DNA of 56,477 nt from Rhodospirillales bacterium 24-66-33 (lineage in GTDB: Bacteria; Pseudomonadota; Alphaproteobacteria; Reyranellales; Reyranellaceae), in contig NCHQ01000034.1 of assembly GCA_002281855.1 (NCBI GenBank), positions 1-56,477 of the forward strand, in the 5' to 3' direction. Both the position numbers and the translations under genes were made by a program. How positions within the stretch are numbered: the first letter of the stretch is position 1; each line of letters starts with the position of its first letter. Of this stretch, positions 25,020 through 34,147 are shown one piece after another. A model generated the notes under the pieces. That model was not told the DNA's origin, did no database searches, and saw only the letters and a program-made list of their open reading frames with translations.

Positions 25020-26705
25020 TCAGCGTCGCTGCAACTCGTAGTAGGTTCCGGCGATCGGGTCCCGGAACGCCTCCGTTGCACGGAAGTCGTCATGCAGCAT
25101 GCGGTAGATCGCATCGGTTCGGCCGGATGCTGCCACGGTGCCGAGATAGGCCGCCAGGACATCGGGCGGCCACGACCACATGCCGGAGACGATGACGCGA
25201 TAGCCGCGGTCCAGCGCGAGGTCGATGTCGCGCTTGAGCGCTGCTGCATGCTCGGCCCCCGTCCAGCCGGGATGTCGGATCGCGCCGGCGTTGACGGCGA
25301 TCCATTTGAGCTTCGGATCGGCGGACGGCGCCGGCGCGATCGCGAGCTTGTTGTCCCAATCCCAGGTCCGGCTCCACAGCGCATACTTCCACGTCGTGAT
25401 CGGCTCGTAGCCGAAATAGAGGAAGACGCTTGAGTCCGGCGGGAAGCGCTTTTCCAGGGCGGCGGTCGCCGCCAGCCAGCGCGTGTCGTCGCCGCGCCAC
25501 CTGGCCAGCGCCGAAATGTTCCAGGCGAAGGGCGCGAACGACAGAACCGCGAGCACGATGCCAACGCCGCGGCGCGAGGGCAGCAGGGCCGCGAGCAGCA
25601 GCGTCCAGGCCACGGTGAGCCACGGCATGACGTTGAGCTGCATCTGCGGGTCCTGCGGCTGGGAATAGAAGTTCAGGACCTGTCCTGCCCCCAGCGTGCC
25701 GACGAAGACGATGACGACGGCGCGCAGGCGCGGTTCGTGGCGACGCGGCCACAGGACCACGACGCTCGCAACGAAGATCGCGGCCTGCACGAGGACGGAA
25801 AGCGACAGCGGCATCAGGGCCTCGCGCGCCGACCGCGGATCGACGAAGCCCCCGACCAGCAGGAGGTAGTTGCCGACGCCGGACAGCATCATCCAGGCCT
25901 TGTCCCAGCTCACGCCCGCCCACCCCGTGGCGACCCCCTTCCCGGTCCACAGGATGTCGTGCAGACCGATGGCGCCGTTGTGTCCTTCCCACGAGAGCTG
26001 CACGATGCCCGAGGTCGCGAGGATCGACGCGACGAGCACGAGAACATGGCCGAGGCGTCGCCGCATCGGCTCCGGCGCGACCAGCAGCGCCAGCACGAGC
26101 GCCGGAAGGGTCGGGAACATCAGCCGCCATTCGATCAGCCAGCCCAGGGTGAACAGCACCCCGACGAGCGTGATGCGTTTCCATGTCGGCCGGTCGAACC
26201 AGAGACCTGCCAGCGCCATCGAGGCCAGGACCAACACATAGCCCGGCATGATGTCTTCGCTGATGACCGACAGCAGCAGGACGAAGCCGCAGCCCAGATG
26301 GAACACCGACGCCAGCGCCGCCACGATCGCACTGCCGGAGAGCCGATGCGCGAAGGCGTAGATGACGACAGTGCCGAGGCTCGCCCAGAAGGCATTGAGA
26401 TAGGCGAACTGCTTCCACGGCACGCCGCGCAGGATGCCTAAAGCGTCGAGCAACCGGGCGCTGATCCCATAGAGCGGGAAGAACAGGTAGTTCGACGGGT
26501 CGAGCCGTGCCGTCGACGGATCGGCGATCCACGGCTCGGCCTGGATGCTCTTGTACATCCCGTTCGAACTGATGATGTGGACGTTCTGCAGCCAGCCGAT
26601 CAACAGACACAAGGTCGACAGCGACAGCGCGAAGGCAAGCAGGAGCTGCCAGGCGGGCGTCGGCCTCGTCACCAGTGCCTGCGACCGGCCAGGATGACCG
26701 CCCAT
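25020..26705 (-). CDS. Polytopic membrane protein, GT-C/glycosyltransferase-like
   Basis: A 561-residue protein with about eleven membrane segments followed by a soluble C-terminal domain of about 150 residues (from WRGDDTRWLAATAALE). An extracytoplasmic first loop carries several acidic residues (QAEPWIADPSTARLD), as in family 39-like GT-C glycosyltransferases that use polyprenyl-phosphate sugars, but a clean DD/DE motif is not evident. The gene is third in an operon with a family 2 glycosyltransferase and a methyltransferase. The ATG is preceded by GAGGAGCG and lies 6 bp after the methyltransferase stop. The role in cell-surface glycan assembly is inferred from context. Confidence 0.7.
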   Translation of the reverse strand: MGGHPGRSQALVTRPTPAWQLLLAFALSLSTLCLLIGWLQNVHIISSNGMYKSIQAEPWIADPSTARLDPSNYLFFPLYGISARLLDALGILRGVPWKQFAYLNAFWASLGTVVIYAFAHRLSGSAIVAALASVFHLGCGFVLLLSVISEDIMPGYVLVLASMALAGLWFDRPTWKRITLVGVLFTLGWLIEWRLMFPTLPALVLALLVAPEPMRRRLGHVLVLVASILATSGIVQLSWEGHNGAIGLHDILWTGKGVATGWAGVSWDKAWMMLSGVGNYLLLVGGFVDPRSAREALMPLSLSVLVQAAIFVASVVVLWPRRHEPRLRAVVIVFVGTLGAGQVLNFYSQPQDPQMQLNVMPWLTVAWTLLLAALLPSRRGVGIVLAVLSFAPFAWNISALARWRGDDTRWLAATAALEKRFPPDSSVFLYFGYEPITTWKYALWSRTWDWDNKLAIAPAPSADPKLKWIAVNAGAIRHPGWTGAEHAAALKRDIDLALDRGYRVIVSGMWSWPPDVLAAYLGTVAASGRTDAIYRMLHDDFRATEAFRDPIAGTYYELQRR

Positions 26706-26711
26706 CGCTCC

Positions 26712-27455
26712 TCAGGCCGCCTTGCGGGCCGTGACAGCATATTGCGCGCCCATCGGCAGCCATGCCAGCAGGGGATCGATGCCGCGCAGGAATGCGAGGC
26801 CGGGCGGCATGAACATCAGATAGTCGGTATCGAGCGTATAGCGGGCCGCGTCGAGCAACCCGTGCCGAACTTCGGTTGCGTCGAGGAGGATGGCGTTACG
26901 GTCGATCGGCGTGCGGGCGGTGACGTAGCGCACCAGCGGATTTCGTGGATTGTGCTCGAAGACGTAGATGCGGCCACCCGGCTTCAGCACGCGGCCGAGT
27001 TCGGCATAGACCGCCGGCCGCTCCGCGATCGGCACGTGATGCAGGACGGCGCTGATCATGACCATGTCGAAGGCTGCATCGGCGAAGGGCGTGCGGGCGC
27101 CCTGCTGCGGGGCCAGCGCGGGCGGTGCACCCAGCTCGCGCGGCCAGCGACGCTCGACCTGCCGCAGCATGCCCGTCGAGATGTCACAGCCGGTGAACTC
27201 GCCCTTGCCGCCCAGCCCGATCAGGACGCGCATCAGGCTGCCGACGCCGCACCCATAATCCAGCACCGACAGTCCGCCGGTCCGCAGCATGGGTTCTCTG
27301 CGCAGCAGCCAGCGCGCCTTCACCGCGATGAACTGATCGGGTGAGTTGCCCATCAGGCGCTTGATGGGATTGTCGAGGCCGCCCTCGTATTCGGCGGCGT
27401 AATCGTCGAATTCCGCCGGTTCGCCCGACCAGGACGGTGGATCGGACGCGCTCAC
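26712..27455 (-). CDS. Class I SAM-dependent methyltransferase
   Basis: A 247-residue methyltransferase. Motif I VLDYGCGVGS at about residues 64-73 binds SAM, followed by FTGCDISTGM, the MISAVLHHVP motif IV region and LKPGGRIYVFEHNP. The fold is the UbiE/Methyltransf_11 type. The start is GTG at 27455, which overlaps the preceding glycosyltransferase stop as GTGA, showing translational coupling. The acceptor is unknown; position between a glycosyltransferase and a membrane protein suggests a lipid- or sugar-linked substrate. Confidence 0.88.
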   Translation of the reverse strand: MSASDPPSWSGEPAEFDDYAAEYEGGLDNPIKRLMGNSPDQFIAVKARWLLRREPMLRTGGLSVLDYGCGVGSLMRVLIGLGGKGEFTGCDISTGMLRQVERRWPRELGAPPALAPQQGARTPFADAAFDMVMISAVLHHVPIAERPAVYAELGRVLKPGGRIYVFEHNPRNPLVRYVTARTPIDRNAILLDATEVRHGLLDAARYTLDTDYLMFMPPGLAFLRGIDPLLAWLPMGAQYAVTARKAA

Positions 27456-28423
27456 TTCGGCCCCCCGTCCTGCCCGCCGACGATGTCGCGGATCATGAAC
27501 AGCGGCCGGCCCTTGCTCTGGTCATAGAGGCGGCCGAGATAGGCGCCGATGATGCCCAGCATCAGGAACTGCATCCCGCCCAGCAGGCCGACCGCGGCCA
27601 TCAGGGACGTCCAGCCCGGCAGCGTGTGGCCGTTCCACCAGCCCACGATCGAGTAGAGGAAGAAGCCGAAACCGAGCGCGGCCATAATCCAGCCGATGGT
27701 CATGGAAGCCATGAGAGGCACGACCGAGAACGAGGTGATCGCATCCGCCGCGAACCGGACCATCTTGGCGATCGGATACTTGCTCTCGCCCGCCACCCGC
27801 GCATGACGATCGTATACGAGCGGCACCTGCCGGCCGCCGATCCAGGCCACCATGCCGCGAATGAACCGGTGGCGCTCGGGCATGGCGAGCAGGAGGTCGA
27901 GCACCCGGCGCGTCACGAGGCGGAAATCGCCGGCATCGGGCGGAATCTGCACGTCGGTCAGGCGGGCGATCAGCCGATAGAAGGCGGCGGCGGTGGCGCG
28001 CTTGAACAGGCTCTCACCTTCGCGCTGGCGACGCTGGCCGTAGACCACGTCGGCCCCCCCCTTGCCGTCAGCACCGTCCATGAGCGCCATCATCTCCGGC
28101 AGCAGCTCCGGCGGGTCCTGCAGGTCGGCGTCGATGATCAGGATGCGCTCGCCCCGGCACACCGAAAGGCCGGCGGTGAGGGCAAGCTGATGACCATGAT
28201 TGCGCATCAGGCGCACCGCGACGACCCGGGGATCGCAGCCGGCCGCTTCAGCCAGTACATCCCACGTGCGATCACGCGAGCCGTCGTCGACCAGCACGAT
28301 CTCGCTGGCGCCCCCCAGTCCGTCCAGGACGGCGCCGACCCGGCGCAGGAATTCGGGCAGCGCGTCCTGCTCGTTGTAGCAGGGCGCCACCACGGAAACG
28401 GCCGGGCGAGGTGCGGAACTCAT
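27452..28423 (-). CDS. Family 2 glycosyltransferase with C-terminal membrane hairpin
   Basis: A 323-residue enzyme of the dolichol-phosphate-mannose synthase/GtrB type. The GT2 domain contains VVAPCYNEQDALP, VDDGSRDRTW and DADLQDPPE (metal-binding acidic motif), followed by two membrane helices (about 235-300), the arrangement of enzymes that load sugars onto undecaprenyl phosphate. Its partner GT-C-like membrane protein is encoded two genes downstream. ATG at 28423 (MSSAPRPAVSVV) is the most family-like start; an in-frame ATG at 28444 is possible. It is divergent from hisZ. Confidence 0.9.
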   Translation of the reverse strand: MSSAPRPAVSVVAPCYNEQDALPEFLRRVGAVLDGLGGASEIVLVDDGSRDRTWDVLAEAAGCDPRVVAVRLMRNHGHQLALTAGLSVCRGERILIIDADLQDPPELLPEMMALMDGADGKGGADVVYGQRRQREGESLFKRATAAAFYRLIARLTDVQIPPDAGDFRLVTRRVLDLLLAMPERHRFIRGMVAWIGGRQVPLVYDRHARVAGESKYPIAKMVRFAADAITSFSVVPLMASMTIGWIMAALGFGFFLYSIVGWWNGHTLPGWTSLMAAVGLLGGMQFLMLGIIGAYLGRLYDQSKGRPLFMIRDIVGGQDGGPK

Positions 28424-28525
28424 AGCCGGGGAGCAATAACCCATGCGCGGCGGGAAAACGAGCCGCTCTTCCCCGCCTCTCGCCCATCTCCCCAAGAGCG
28501 GCGCAATCGGCTATCAAGCGGCACC

Positions 28526-29689
28526 ATGACATCGAACGACAACGACCATCGCGGCCTGCTGCCGGCAGGCCTCGCCGACCTGCTGCCCCCCGACGCGGCG
28601 CGCGAAGCACGCGCCATCGACATCGCCATCGAGCGGTTCGCCGCCTTCGGCTACGAGCGGGTGAAGCCGCCGTTGGTCGAATTCGAGGAATCGCTGCTGG
28701 GCGGCCCCGGCGCCGCGCTCGCCTCGCAGACCTTCCGCCTCATGGATCCGGTATCGCAGCGCATGATGGGCGTGCGCCCCGACATGACGGTCCAGGTCGC
28801 GCGCATCGCCGTGACCCGGCTGAAGCACGAACCCCGCCCGTTGCGCCTGTCCTACGGCGGCAACGTGATCCGCGTGCGCGGCAGCGCGCTCAAGCCGGAA
28901 CGGCAGTTCGCCCAGGTCGGAACCGAATTGATCGGGGTCGACAGCGCCGAGGCCGATGCCGAAGCCGTCCTGCTGGCGGTCGATACGCTGCGCGCGATCG
29001 GCGTTTCCGACCTGACGGTCGATCTCAACCTGCCGACGCTGGTCGCCGCCGTGGCGAACGGCCTGAACCAGCCCGCAGAGGCGTTCAACCGCCTGCGCCG
29101 GGCGCTCGATCGCAAGGACGAAGGCGGTATCGTCAAGGCTGCGGACGACGAGAAGGTGGCGGCCCTCTTCGCCGGCCTGCTGCGTGCCGCCGGCCCCGCC
29201 GACAAGGGCATCGCTCAGCTGGCGGCGCTGGACCTTCCCGAGGCGGCCGCCGCCGAGGCGGCACGCCTCGCGGAGGTGGTGAAGCTCATCGTCGCGGCCG
29301 AGCCCGACCTGCCGCTGACCATCGATCCGGTGGAATACCGCGGTCTCGAGTACCAGACCGGTGTCTCCTTCTCGGTCTTCGCCCTCAAGGGCCGGGAGGA
29401 ACTGGCCCGGGGCGGCCGCTACTCCGCGGGATATCCCGAGGATGGGGTCAGCGAGCCGGCAACCGGTTTCACCGTCTACATGGACGCCGTGCTGGCAGCC
29501 TCCGAGCCTCCGCCGGAACGGCCGCGGCTCTATGTCGGGATGGGAACGCGGTGGGACGCCGTGGCCCTCTGGCAGGCAAAGGGCTACGCCGTCGTGCGCG
29601 CTGTGGTCGCAGCGCCCGAGCCCCGCATGGAAGCCAAGCGGCTGCGCTGCAGCCACGCGCTGATCGACGGCCAGGCCGTTCCCCTCTGA
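28526..29689 (+). CDS. hisZ: ATP phosphoribosyltransferase regulatory subunit
   Basis: A 387-residue catalytically inactive HisRS paralogue that activates the short form of HisG in histidine synthesis. It has class II synthetase core landmarks (LPAGLADLLPPDA, RPDMTVQVARI, GTELIGVDSAEADAE) and lacks the histidyl-tRNA-synthetase anticodon-binding domain. The C-terminal part contains ARGGRYSAGY and ends ALIDGQAVPL. Presence of hisZ implies a short HisG elsewhere. ATG at 28526 is chosen; the long in-frame extension back to 27437 overlaps the opposite-strand glycosyltransferase and is spurious. purA follows on the same strand. Confidence 0.9.
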   Translation: MTSNDNDHRGLLPAGLADLLPPDAAREARAIDIAIERFAAFGYERVKPPLVEFEESLLGGPGAALASQTFRLMDPVSQRMMGVRPDMTVQVARIAVTRLKHEPRPLRLSYGGNVIRVRGSALKPERQFAQVGTELIGVDSAEADAEAVLLAVDTLRAIGVSDLTVDLNLPTLVAAVANGLNQPAEAFNRLRRALDRKDEGGIVKAADDEKVAALFAGLLRAAGPADKGIAQLAALDLPEAAAAEAARLAEVVKLIVAAEPDLPLTIDPVEYRGLEYQTGVSFSVFALKGREELARGGRYSAGYPEDGVSEPATGFTVYMDAVLAASEPPPERPRLYVGMGTRWDAVALWQAKGYAVVRAVVAAPEPRMEAKRLRCSHALIDGQAVPL

Positions 29690-29739
29690 GGATACCTTTC
29701 GCCTCGCTCCGGGCGAGGGGAAGTGCTATCCGACATCAC

Positions 29740-29772
29740 GCCTCTCCGGAACCGGCCCCGGGGAGGCGTTTT
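29740..29772 (+). terminator. Intrinsic terminator between hisZ and purA
   Basis: CGCCTCTC (29740-29747) pairs with GGGAGGCG (29761-29768), 8 bp with one wobble, followed by TTTT at 29769-29772. It lies 51 bp after hisZ and 35 bp before purA, so it either ends hisZ or acts as an attenuator for purA. Confidence 0.55.
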
Positions 29773-29806
29773 CGTGTCTGAAGGGAACCGGCCGAAGGAA
29801 AATGCA

Positions 29807-31099
29807 ATGGCCAACGTGGCAGTAATCGGCGCCCAGTGGGGCGACGAAGGCAAGGGCAAGATCGTCGACTGGCTGAGCGAGCGCGCCGAGGTGGTGGTGC
29901 GCTTTCAGGGTGGTCACAATGCCGGCCATACGCTGGTCATCGGCAACCAGACCTACAAGCTGGCCTTGCTGCCGTCGGGCGTGGTTCGCCCGGGCAAGCT
30001 CTCGATCATCGGCAACGGCGTGGTGATCGACCCCTGGCATTTCCTCGAGGAAGTGAAGAAGGTCACCGAGCAAGGCCTGTCGGTGACGCCGGCCAGCCTG
30101 AAGATCGCCAATCATGCCGTGCTGATCCTGACGCTGCATCGCGACCTCGACGGCTGGCGCGAGGACGCGCCGGGCGTCATTCGGGTCGGCACGACGCGTC
30201 GCGGCATCGGCCCGGCGTACGAGGACAAGGTCGGCCGTCGCGCCATCCGCGTCGGCGATCTCGGCGAGCCGGATATGCTGCCGCTCAAGGTCAACACGCT
30301 GCTGGCGCATCACAATGCCCTGCGCAAGGGACTGGGCCAGCCGCAGATCGACGCCGCCCAGCTGACCGCCGAGCTGCTCGAGCTGGCGCCGAAGATCCTG
30401 CCCTTCGCGGAAGACGTCTGGGAGCGGCTCGACGGATTGCGCGCGGCCGGCAAGCGCATCCTGTTCGAGGGCGCGCAGGCTACCATGCTCGACATCGATC
30501 ACGGCACCTATCCCTACGTCACCTCGTCCAACACGGTGGCGGCGCAGGCCATGATCGGCAGCGGCATGGGCAACGGTTCGGTCGGCTACGTGCTGGGCAT
30601 CGCCAAGGCCTATACCACCAGGGTGGGCGATGGCCCCTTCCCCACCGAGCTGACCGATGAGATCGGCCAGCGCCTGGGCGATCGCGGCAAGGAGTTCGGC
30701 ACCAATACCGGGCGCAGGCGCCGCTGCGGCTGGTTCGATGCGGTGATGGTGCGCCAGGCGGTGAAGCTGAACGGCATCGACGGTATCGCCCTCACCAAGC
30801 TCGACGTGCTCGATGGCGAGGAAGTCATCAAGGTCTGTGTCGGCTACGAGCTCGACGGCAAGCGTATCGAACGCTTCCCGTTCACCATGGGCGCACAGGC
30901 CAAGCTGAAGCCGATCTGGGAGGAGTTCGAGGGCTGGAGCGAAAGCACCCAGGGTGCCCGCTCCTTCGCCGAGCTGCCGGCGACCTGCATCAAGTACGTG
31001 CGGCGCGTCGAGGAACTGGTCGGCTGCCCGGTGGCGCTGCTCAGCACCAGTCCGCAGCGTGAGGACACGATCCTGATGACCGATCCGTTCCGCGATTGA
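29807..31099 (+). CDS. purA: Adenylosuccinate synthetase
   Basis: A 430-residue cytoplasmic GTPase that joins aspartate to IMP, the first step to AMP. The P-loop-like GAQWGDEGKGK is at residues 8-18 with catalytic Asp14 region and FQGGHNAGHT with the catalytic His. GTTRRGIGPAYEDK, LFEGAQATMLDIDHGTYPYV (two halves LFEGAQATML and DIDHGTYPYVTSS) and GTNTGRRRRCGWFD are all conserved. The length is standard. ATG at 29807 has GAAGGA upstream; the longer frame from 29723 would cross the terminator. Confidence 0.97.
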   Translation: MANVAVIGAQWGDEGKGKIVDWLSERAEVVVRFQGGHNAGHTLVIGNQTYKLALLPSGVVRPGKLSIIGNGVVIDPWHFLEEVKKVTEQGLSVTPASLKIANHAVLILTLHRDLDGWREDAPGVIRVGTTRRGIGPAYEDKVGRRAIRVGDLGEPDMLPLKVNTLLAHHNALRKGLGQPQIDAAQLTAELLELAPKILPFAEDVWERLDGLRAAGKRILFEGAQATMLDIDHGTYPYVTSSNTVAAQAMIGSGMGNGSVGYVLGIAKAYTTRVGDGPFPTELTDEIGQRLGDRGKEFGTNTGRRRRCGWFDAVMVRQAVKLNGIDGIALTKLDVLDGEEVIKVCVGYELDGKRIERFPFTMGAQAKLKPIWEEFEGWSESTQGARSFAELPATCIKYVRRVEELVGCPVALLSTSPQREDTILMTDPFRD

Positions 31100-31101
31100 T
31101 C

Positions 31102-31362
31102 GTGGAACAGCTCAACGAGCTCCTCGCGCGGGCAAATCTCGGTCCCTGGGACAGCTGGAGCATGCAATATCGCGTGCTCGCAGTGGTGGTCGGCCTGCTG
31201 GCCGCCTACTGGGTCCTGCAGCTGTTGCTGCCGGTCGTGTTCCGCGTCCTCCGGCCCTTCATCTTCCTGGCGGTCATCCTGGCCGCCGTCTGGGCCCTCT
31301 TCCCGACCGAAACCTGCTCGATCGAGATCCTGTCGAAGATCCCGAAGCTCTGCGTGCGTTGA
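31102..31362 (+). CDS. Small membrane protein downstream of purA
   Basis: An 86-residue protein with one long or two short hydrophobic segments (about 27-68) and a short C-terminal tail with two cysteines (ETCSIE, KLCVR). GTG at 31102 lies 2 bp after the purA stop; a TTG at 31096 overlapping that stop is an alternative, and no strong ribosome site is visible, suggesting coupling to purA. No family is recognised. Confidence 0.6.
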   Translation: MEQLNELLARANLGPWDSWSMQYRVLAVVVGLLAAYWVLQLLLPVVFRVLRPFIFLAVILAAVWALFPTETCSIEILSKIPKLCVR

Positions 31363-31373
31363 GACGTTCATGT

Positions 31374-31520
31374 TCCTCCCCATTCAGATGGGGAGGTGCC
31401 CGCGTCTTCGCGGGCGGAGGGGTCATCGCCCCACCTGCCCGCGCTTATGACCCCTCCGTCGGCTGGCGGCTTGGTTACAAGCCGCGAGACGCCGCCACCT
31501 CCCCATTTGAATGGGGAGGT
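31374..31520. repeat. Composite palindromic intergenic repeat
   Basis: Two self-complementary 22-bp words, CCTCCCCATTCAGATGGGGAGG (split CCTCCCCATT / CAGATGGGGAGG, 31374-31395) and CCTCCCCATT / TGAATGGGGAGG (31499-31520), flank an inner inverted pair GGAGGGGTCAT (about 31417) / ATGACCCCTCC (about 31447). The whole 147 bp is therefore near-palindromic and sits between convergent genes. Confidence 0.7.
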
Positions 31521-31532
31521 GGTTGAGAAGCG

Positions 31533-33143
31533 CTACTTCACACTGACGTTCGTCAGGTCGACGAACCAGGACTGCGCCGGGACGAAGCCCTGCACGTTCT
31601 TGCTGAAGGCGCGCGGGTTGAGGTCGTGCACGATGTAGAGCCAGGGCGGGTTGTCGACCAGCCGCTCGTGCGCCACCTTGAAGTTCTGCAGGATCGTCGC
31701 ATCGTCCGTCGCCTCGGCCAGCGTCTTCAGCGCCGTTTCGAACTTTTCGTCGTTCCACTGCTCGAAGTTGGACCCCATCGGCGAGAAGTTCGCCGCGGCG
31801 AAATAGCGGTACATCATGCCGACGTCGCTGGAGGGCGAACTCACGTTCAGCGCCATGGCGCCGTTGAGCGACGGGGCATCGGGCGTGGCGCGGCTGGCGT
31901 TCAGCAGCACCTGCCACTCGACGGCATCGACCTGGACGTCGACGCCGCAGGCCTGCTTCAGGTTCTCCTGCAGCGCCTCGTTCATCGGCAGCGGCAGCAT
32001 CTGGCCGGACCCCGAGGTCGAGATCATGACCTTGAAGGACAGCGGCTTCTGCGGCGTAAATCCGGCTTCGGCCAGCAGCGCTTTGCCCTTGGCCGGATCG
32101 AACGTGTACTTGTTCACGGGATTGCCGAACGCGGCGTCGGTCGGCTTCAGCCATCCGACCGACGGCTCGGCGGTGCCGTTCAGCATCGTGACGATGGCAT
32201 TGCGGTCGATGCAGTAGTTCAGCCCCTGGCGCACGCGGACGTCGGCCAGCGGGCTGTTCTTGGCGGCCATGTTGTAGAACCACGGCCAGACGTGCGGGTA
32301 GGAGTTGGTGGAGATCACATATCCCGCCTGCTTCAGCGACGGGATCCCGTCCGGCGGCGGCACCTCGATCCAGTCGACCCGTCCCGAGCGCAGCGCCGCC
32401 AGGCGCGTGTTGGCCTCGGGGATCGGCAGCAGCAGGATCGCGTCGACCTTGGCCTTCTTTGCGGCATCCCAATAACCATCGTTGCGGCCCAGCGAGACCG
32501 ACTGGCGCGGCACGACCTTGGTGATCTTGAACGGTCCGGTGCCCGCGCCGCCGGCGGCGCCCACCTTGTTCCAGTCCTTACCGGCCTTTTCCCACTGCGT
32601 GGGGGACGCGGTGAGGATGTAGGGCACCATCCAGGGGAAATAAGAGGCAACGACCGTCGTGGTGAGCGCCACCGTGTTGTCGTCGATCTTCTTGTAGCCC
32701 GCGAGAATCGGCACGCGGGAGCGCATGATGCCGGCGGAATTTGCCTCGAACTGCGCACTGTCCTTGTTGAAGATGCGCTCGAGATTCCAGATCACCGCGT
32801 CGGCATTGAAGTCGGTACCGTCGTGGAACTTCACGCCCTTACGGAGATTGAAGATCCAGGTCTTCTTGTCGTCGGGCGCCTGTTTCCAGCTTTCCGCAAG
32901 CCCCGGCCGCAAGGTCGCGAGCTGATCCGACTTCGAAAGGTCGAACAGGATGAGGCCCTCGAAGATCGGAAACCCGAGGAAGCGCATGCCCTCGAAGCCG
33001 TTGTTCGGCATGCCCGTGGTCGTCGGGATGTCCGACGCCGTCATGGCGATGCGCAGCGTTTTCTCCTGCGCCTGCGCGGCCGACAGCGGCACCAGGGATG
33101 CGGCGGCCAATGCCACGGCGAGACGGAATCGGCGAAAACTCAT
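31533..33143 (-). CDS. ABC transporter substrate-binding protein, family 5 (peptide/nickel/opine type)
   Basis: A 536-residue periplasmic protein with a signal peptide (LAVALAAASLVPLSAAQA). It has the SBP_bac_5 landmarks: LRPGLAESWKQ, FNLRKGVKFHDGTDFNADAV (two parts NLRKGVKFHDG and DFNADAVIWNLER), TGPFKITKV and the C-terminal GFVPAQSWFVDL. Such proteins bind oligopeptides, opines or glutathione-like ligands and deliver them to Dpp/Opp-type permeases. No permease genes are adjacent, so the partner is elsewhere. ATG at 33143 follows CAGGAG. The kinase-like gene upstream on the same strand is only 41 bp away. Confidence 0.9.
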   Translation of the reverse strand: MSFRRFRLAVALAAASLVPLSAAQAQEKTLRIAMTASDIPTTTGMPNNGFEGMRFLGFPIFEGLILFDLSKSDQLATLRPGLAESWKQAPDDKKTWIFNLRKGVKFHDGTDFNADAVIWNLERIFNKDSAQFEANSAGIMRSRVPILAGYKKIDDNTVALTTTVVASYFPWMVPYILTASPTQWEKAGKDWNKVGAAGGAGTGPFKITKVVPRQSVSLGRNDGYWDAAKKAKVDAILLLPIPEANTRLAALRSGRVDWIEVPPPDGIPSLKQAGYVISTNSYPHVWPWFYNMAAKNSPLADVRVRQGLNYCIDRNAIVTMLNGTAEPSVGWLKPTDAAFGNPVNKYTFDPAKGKALLAEAGFTPQKPLSFKVMISTSGSGQMLPLPMNEALQENLKQACGVDVQVDAVEWQVLLNASRATPDAPSLNGAMALNVSSPSSDVGMMYRYFAAANFSPMGSNFEQWNDEKFETALKTLAEATDDATILQNFKVAHERLVDNPPWLYIVHDLNPRAFSKNVQGFVPAQSWFVDLTNVSVK

Positions 33144-33184
33144 GCATGTGCTCCTGAAGTCAGCTCCCCGGAAGCGACATGCAA

Positions 33185-34045
33185 TCAGCGGGCCATCAAC
33201 GCCTCGAAGCGGTGGAGATAGTCGCGCGCATGCGCCTTGTAGTCGGCGCCGGCGATCTGCAGGTGAATGTCGGACACCATGGCCCACATCGCTTCACGCA
33301 AGGCACTGGCGGCCTTCATGGCCTGGAAGGAGCGGCGCAGGTCGGCCGGGACCTTGCCCTCGAAATAGGCACCCAGGAGGGCCTCATCCTCGGCCTCGCC
33401 GAAGGCGCCGTTCGCCGAGAGGTTGGCCAGGTCGAACAGGGCGGTGCCGAAACCGCCATATTCCCAGTCGATCAGCCAGAGACGCTCGCCATCGTCCATC
33501 ACGTTGCCGGGCAGCAGGTCGTGATGACCGAAGACGATGGGCATCGGCACCTGCGCCGCCTCGAGCACCCTGTTCGCCTCCAGGTAGCGCGGCACGTCGA
33601 CGGCGAACGGGCTCTCCGATCCCGTGATCGTGCGCCCGTAGTCGCGGATCACGTGGAAGACCCAGAAGAAGTTCGGGGGACCGGCAAAATCCTCGGCGAC
33701 CGAACGATGGCATTTCTGCAGGAGGAGCGCGAGGCGCTGGATATTCAGGCGCAGGTCGGCTTCCGTGAAGGTTCGCCCGTCGACATGACGCATCACGAGA
33801 ATGCCGGGCTCGGCGTGCACGACCTCGGGCGAAAGACCCGCTGCGTGGGCGGCAATCGAGGCGGCACGCTCGCGATCGCGGAACACGTGATGGACCGGAA
33901 TGTCGTCGCCGATGCGCACGACGAACTTCTCGTCCGCGTCTTCAACGACGTACGACAGGTTGGTCAGCCCGCCCAGCAGCGGCGCCATCGTCACGGGGCC
34001 GCGCCAGCATGCCAGGCCGGCGATTCTCCGTTCGAGATCAGTCAC
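33185..34045 (-). CDS. Choline-kinase/aminoglycoside phosphotransferase-like protein
   Basis: A protein of about 286 residues with a kinase-like fold: LLGGLTNLSYVV (P-loop-like), FVVRIGDD (phosphate-binding Lys replaced by Arg), the catalytic loop VFGHHDLLPGNVMDD (Brenner motif HxDxxxxN) and metal-binding LIDWEYGG. This pattern is closest to LicA/choline kinase-type APH proteins that phosphorylate choline, ethanolamine or similar alcohols. The start is unclear: GTG at 34045 or TTG at 34075, neither with a clear ribosome site. It is followed by a family-5 binding protein gene, suggesting linked uptake and phosphorylation of a ligand. Confidence 0.85.
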   Translation of the reverse strand: MTDLERRIAGLACWRGPVTMAPLLGGLTNLSYVVEDADEKFVVRIGDDIPVHHVFRDRERAASIAAHAAGLSPEVVHAEPGILVMRHVDGRTFTEADLRLNIQRLALLLQKCHRSVAEDFAGPPNFFWVFHVIRDYGRTITGSESPFAVDVPRYLEANRVLEAAQVPMPIVFGHHDLLPGNVMDDGERLWLIDWEYGGFGTALFDLANLSANGAFGEAEDEALLGAYFEGKVPADLRRSFQAMKAASALREAMWAMVSDIHLQIAGADYKAHARDYLHRFEALMAR

Positions 34046-34147
34046 GAGCTTTTCGCATCGCGCATGGTCTTCCAACCGTCATGCACTCGATCATTTCACG
34101 AGCCACGGCGGCAGGCTACCCTCCCCGCCATCTCAAGGAGGAAATGA

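Noticed and set aside
27437..28525. N-terminal extension of hisZ to 27437
   Set aside because: The extension lies antisense over the family 2 glycosyltransferase gene; HisZ family similarity begins at 28526.
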